Source: Lamellibrachia satsuma
Lineage: Eukaryota; Annelida; Polychaeta; Sabellida; Siboglinidae
Direction of reading: 5' to 3'
NCBI GenBank assembly: GCA_033239005.1
Contig: BSQZ01000028.1
Coordinates: forward strand, 1,693,001 to 1,757,000
Length of the DNA stretch: 64,000 nucleotides
Shown here piece by piece: positions 41,641 through 64,000 of this stretch (position 1 is the first letter of the stretch; each line of letters starts with the position of its first letter). The notes beneath the pieces were generated by a model that worked only from the letters and a program-made list of their open reading frames with translations, was not told the origin of the DNA and did not search any database. The position numbers were made by a program, and so were the translations under genes.

Positions 41641-42436
41641 ACCTTACAATAGCTGGTTCACGGCGCTTACGGCGCTTACGACAGATGGAGAGATATATAC
41701 TATAGTGGTGCATTGTGCGCTGTTAAACCATTGAAAGCATCAACTTTGGACCGCGCACACGCGTATCGCCGTTTTTACATCTACAATTTGGCACAGTGCC
41801 TCTGAAAATTTCTTTTAGAAAAAACTAGCTAAGTTACCCGGCGTTGCGGGGGGGGGTAGCCATATGTCTGTTCTAGTTAAATGGTGCATTTTTTACTATA
41901 TGAAGTGCCTCTTTGTGTCTTTGACTCAATATAAAACCGGAAATTAACTCAAATATGCCTTAGCAAAAATACCTATACATTGGGTAAGGAGCACCTGACT
42001 GACGAGACACGATGGCGACACACGGGAGAATGAAATGACTAGTGACAATTTCCCGTTATTTGCATTGTAGCATTTCTTGTGATAGTGTATAATCATTTCC
42101 GGTGACAAATAACGTTTTCATAAAGAAATAAACAGGTAAGTTGGATAACGGTGTATATATGTCTAAATCGTAGTCACCGAAGAAATATACTGTATTATAC
42201 GTATTATGGCGCAATCAATTGTTTTGTAATAATAAAACAATATTTTGTGTCGTATAACAGTATTTTACAGAGCCCCGTTTTAACATAATATTTCTTACTT
42301 GGCAGTTGTTGGCAAGCCTACTTTATCATTTCACACAATCTTCCCCATTTTACCTTCTTTTCTTTAATTATCAGAAAAGATACATAATAAATCACTTACA
42401 TATTAATCCACTTACAAACCATATAATATTGTCATA

Positions 42437-42626
42437 TACAGTGAAATATCATTGGTTCGCTCTACAGTAATCTGTTTTATTCAGTAATCCGCGCGTTTTT
42501 ATGAGAACAAATCGACATATTGTGAAGTGCTTCAATATTCCGTGTTTCACCAATCCGCCTGCTCCGTTAATCCGGCCAAATCCATTGGTAACCAGAGTGT
42601 GCGGATAAACGAGATTCGACTGTGTG
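42437..42626. mobile_element. Possible Tigger/pogo-like MITE
   Basis: Ends CAGTGAAATATCATTGG and, from the right, CAGTCGAATCTCGTTTATCC, with AATCCGCG/TTAATCCGG motifs inside as in Tigger ends. The expected TA on the right is not seen. Confidence 0.4.
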
Positions 42627-42740
<114 letters not shown>

Positions 42741-43004
42741 TATGCAGTTATATTATACAGTTTCAAGTACAGGCGTAAAAATAAAAAGTATTGATAACAA
42801 TTATTTACATAAACATAATAATGCAAGCACTTTGTCATATATAGTTTTGACCTATTCGTGCGCTACATACTTCAGAATACGCTGAATGGTTAACATATTC
42901 ATTAAGCGGATTGCGCTAAGATTGCGATATATAACATAAGTACAATATAACATGAATACAAGGAGTGCAGTTGATAATTAAGATAATATACCAGAGTGAA
43001 GAAA

Positions 43005-43235
43005 CACTTGAAAAAGAAGGCAGTGTGCCGCAGACTGCGATGGGCAGGACACACATTGAGAATGAGTGAGGAGAGATTCACAAAGAGAGCATGGAAACAG
43101 AAGAGGATGACCGAAATTAAGATGGAGAGACTTTCTTAAGAGACATCTCGAAAGACTTGTCGAGGGGGCGGAACTGATTAAATGATGTTGCCCCCACCCT
43201 GGAAGGGATTGGGGGGGGAACAGGAAGAAAAAAGT
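43005..43235 (+). mobile_element. LINE 3' fragment (same family as 3641)
   Basis: Reads RLRWAGHTLRMSEERFTKRA then WKQKRMTEIKMERLS, ending in a G-rich tail. Confidence 0.65.
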
Positions 43236-43365
43236 AGGTTAAATATGCATAATACATCCTAAATACGTTGGGATGGAAAACCGATAATTACAGTTCTAAG
43301 TCTACTAACATGATACTTGTTGCAGATTGTACAAAATATTAATTTGCAATACATATTCACAGCAT

Positions 43366-44308
43366 CAACCACTGTCTATTGACCACTACGGCTACAACCA
43401 CTGTCTATTGACCACTACGGCGACAACCACTGTCTATTGACCACTACGGCGACAACCACTGTATATTGACCACTACGGCTACAACCACTGTCTATTGACC
43501 ACTACGGCGACAACCACTGTCTATTGACCACTATGGCTACAACCACTGTCTATTGACCACTACGGCTACAACCACTGTCTATTGACCACTACGGCTACAA
43601 CCACTGTCTACTGACCACTACGGCGACAACCACTGTCTACTGACCACTACGGCGACAACCACTGTCTATTGACCACTACGGCTACAACCACTGTCTATTG
43701 ACCACTACGGCGACAACCACTGTCTATTGACCACTATGGCGACAACCACTGTCTATTGACCACTACGGCTACAACCACTGTCTATTGACCACTACGGCGA
43801 CAACCACTGTATATTGACCACTACGGCTACAACCACTGTCTATTGACCACTATGGCTACAACCACTGTCTATTGACCACTACGGCTACAACCACTGTCTA
43901 TTGACCACTACGGCTACAACCACTGTCTACTGACCACTACGGCGACAACCACTATCTATTGACCACTACGGCGACAACCACTGTATATTGACCACTACGG
44001 CGACAACCACTGTCTATTGACCACTACGGCGACAACCACTGTCCATTGACCACTACGGCTACAACCACTGTCTATTGACCACTACGGCGACAACCACTGT
44101 CTATTGACCACTATGGCGACAACCACTGTCTATTGACCACTACGGCTACAACCACTGTCTATTGACCACTACGGCGACAACCACTGTCTATTGACCACTA
44201 CGGCTACAACCACTGTCTATTGACCACTACGGCGACAACCACTGTCTATTGACCACTACGGCGACAACCACTGTCTACTGACCACTACGGCGACAACCAC
44301 TGTCTATT
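43366..44308. repeat. 29-bp satellite, about 32 copies
   Basis: Unit CAACCACTGTCTATTGACCA plus CTACGGC(T/G)A. Starts at 43366, 43395 and so on. A T/G variant and rarer changes recur in blocks. Confidence 0.95.
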
Positions 44309-44865
44309 CAAGACAGAAGGATACCAAAAATACTGACTGCTGGTTTTGTAAACTTCATTGTCCTGATTGATGCAAGTTTTAATTTTGTTAGTATAACTTT
44401 AGCATTTTCGTCCATTTTACTGCCGTATTTACAAGAATCCTTTAGACTATGGGCATACCATAACATTTTCTTAACTAAACAAAGTAACTAATTTTAAAAT
44501 GCAAACTTAACTAAAATGCAATCTGAAATTGTTGTTTGTATAATGAGTACATAATAAGGTTTCAGGCATTGGGCTAAATACTACATATACACGTGTTCCT
44601 CTACTACTGTATAAGCTGGTTAATCTTGATAACATATGTGTGGTACATAGACCGGAAATACATTAACCGCTCACAAATGTTCTCACTTGTGTTGTAGGTT
44701 TAGGAAATACACAAGTCCAATATTACGGACACAGAACGTCACCAACCCACATAGAAGCCATGTTATATGTGCGTGGCTGTGTTGATGCACAGCTTTGGCG
44801 AAGCACCGATTCTTAACCAGGCACGCGACTGTGACTTGGCTACCTTGTTTCCCGACGTTACAGTT
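44309..44865. other. 3' flank of gene B
   Basis: Expected to hold the 3' UTR of gene B (minus strand). No clear polyadenylation signal chosen. Confidence 0.35.
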
Positions 44866-61545
<16,680 letters not shown>

Positions 61546-61729
61546 CTGAAAATAATAAATAATGGTCTAGTGTATATGATTAAAATACGTAACATCAAAT
61601 CCACTTCTACGTGAGCGCATTTTGCAACAATCAATCATTTATTTTCCGCATGTTATTTTACTTCTGGTAGTTTTTTTATACCTAATGTCGAAAATGTTGA
61701 AAGTTGTGTTCGTTGTGTTCGTTGAGTTT

Positions 61730-62755
<1,026 letters not shown>

Positions 62756-62764
62756 CAAGTGCAT

Positions 62765-62890
62765 AAGTATGTATGTATGTATGTATGTATGTATGTATGT
62801 ATGTATGTATGTATGTATGTATGTATGTATGTATGTATGTATGTATGTATGTATGTATGTATGCAAGCATGTATGTATGTATGTATGTAA
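62765..62890. repeat. (GTAT)n microsatellite
   Basis: About 120 bp, bordering the inverted duplication on its other side. Confidence 0.95.
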
Positions 62891-62895
62891 TATAT

Positions 62896-63342
<447 letters not shown>

Positions 63343-63352
63343 TTTTCAATTA

Positions 63353-63735
63353 GATAATTTTCATAGTTAAAAGTTCAGGGAATCACAGAGCATGGAGTTG
63401 GGGTAGTGTTGAAGGCAGATACAGTGTATTCACTTTTAAGGTAACCAAAACAGACATCTGATTAGGAACGACCATATTTCTATTGGCTCAAAACAATAAT
63501 CAAGAAAGATGCGTCATGGCGGGTTTGCCAGTTTTACATGCATGGACGAAGAAGACATGGGCAAACATCTGCATCTTATTTCGCTGCCACTCCTCCTCAT
63601 TTCTCCTTAATGTATCGATAATTTCAACTTCATCCATCGCGGATTGTTGCGGTGCGAAATAGCAACTTAGCGTTGATGGAGTGGCACTTCATCTAGTGGA
63701 ATATTGGAGTTGTCAGGTATTGTTGTTGTCAGGTA
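63353..63735. other. Unique-looking spacer
   Basis: No gene recognised. GTCAGGTATT occurs twice before the AT tract. Confidence 0.35.
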
Positions 63736-63740
63736 TTCAC

Positions 63741-63876
<136 letters not shown>

Positions 63877-63906
63877 ACCAACATTCACCATTGGTGGAGT
63901 TGGGCT

Positions 63907-63923
63907 ATTGTTGAAGTGAGGTA

Positions 63924-63983
<60 letters not shown>

Positions 63984-64000
63984 TACCTCACTTCAACAAT
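63907..64000. repeat. Perfect 22-bp inverted repeat around (AT)n, cut by window end
   Basis: ATTGTTGAAGTGAGGTATTC at 63907 and its exact reverse complement ending at 64000. Confidence 0.85.

Overview
The window is animal nuclear DNA: split genes with GT-AG introns, several classes of non-LTR retrotransposon fragments, tRNA-derived SINEs, MITEs and a very heavy load of microsatellites and minisatellites. Nothing bacterial or viral is visible. Gene content and repeat style suggest an invertebrate bilaterian, perhaps a lophotrochozoan such as a mollusc, annelid or brachiopod, or a lancelet. The species cannot be fixed from the sequence alone.

Layout. Positions 1-4670 (+) hold the last four coding exons of a FAM172/ARB2-domain gene. 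Its third visible intron carries a retrotransposon fragment. Positions 4671-10933 are convergent intergenic DNA with LINE tails, two TA-flanked inverted-repeat elements, a 31-bp satellite and two SINEs. Positions 10934-36534 (-) hold gene A, a receptor-tyrosine-kinase-like gene for which I could place 24 exons. Positions 36535-44865 are intergenic, with LINE fragments, (AT)n and a 29-bp satellite of about 32 copies. Positions 44866-61545 (-) hold gene B, a tandem paralogue of gene A whose 5' exons lie beyond the window. Positions 61546-64000 hold an inverted duplication of part of gene B, including one still-open exon, and hairpin elements with long (CA)n or (AT)n cores.

Genes A and B share the same exon plan: a Cys-containing extracellular region, EGF-like modules (seen in A), beta-rich ectodomain exons, a 37-nt mini-exon, a transmembrane helix split over two exons, a Tyr/Asp-rich juxtamembrane segment and a kinase fold. 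Several exons are identical in length in both genes (158, 37, 111, 149 and 127 nt). In both, the catalytic Asp of HRD is Arg (HRRLG) and the DFG Asp is Gly (GFG), while the VAIK-type Lys is kept. They look like a tandem pair of transmembrane pseudokinases. The most unusual feature is that tandem repeats inside these genes repeatedly copy splice-site segments: a triplicated mini-exon and in-frame repeated 5' splice sites in A, and about 14 candidate 5' splice sites at the homologous exon end in B. Gene A also seems to lack the exon for the kinase alpha-G region, which would truncate its product. Exon boundaries come from reading acceptors, donors and codon phases by hand and have not been checked against transcripts.
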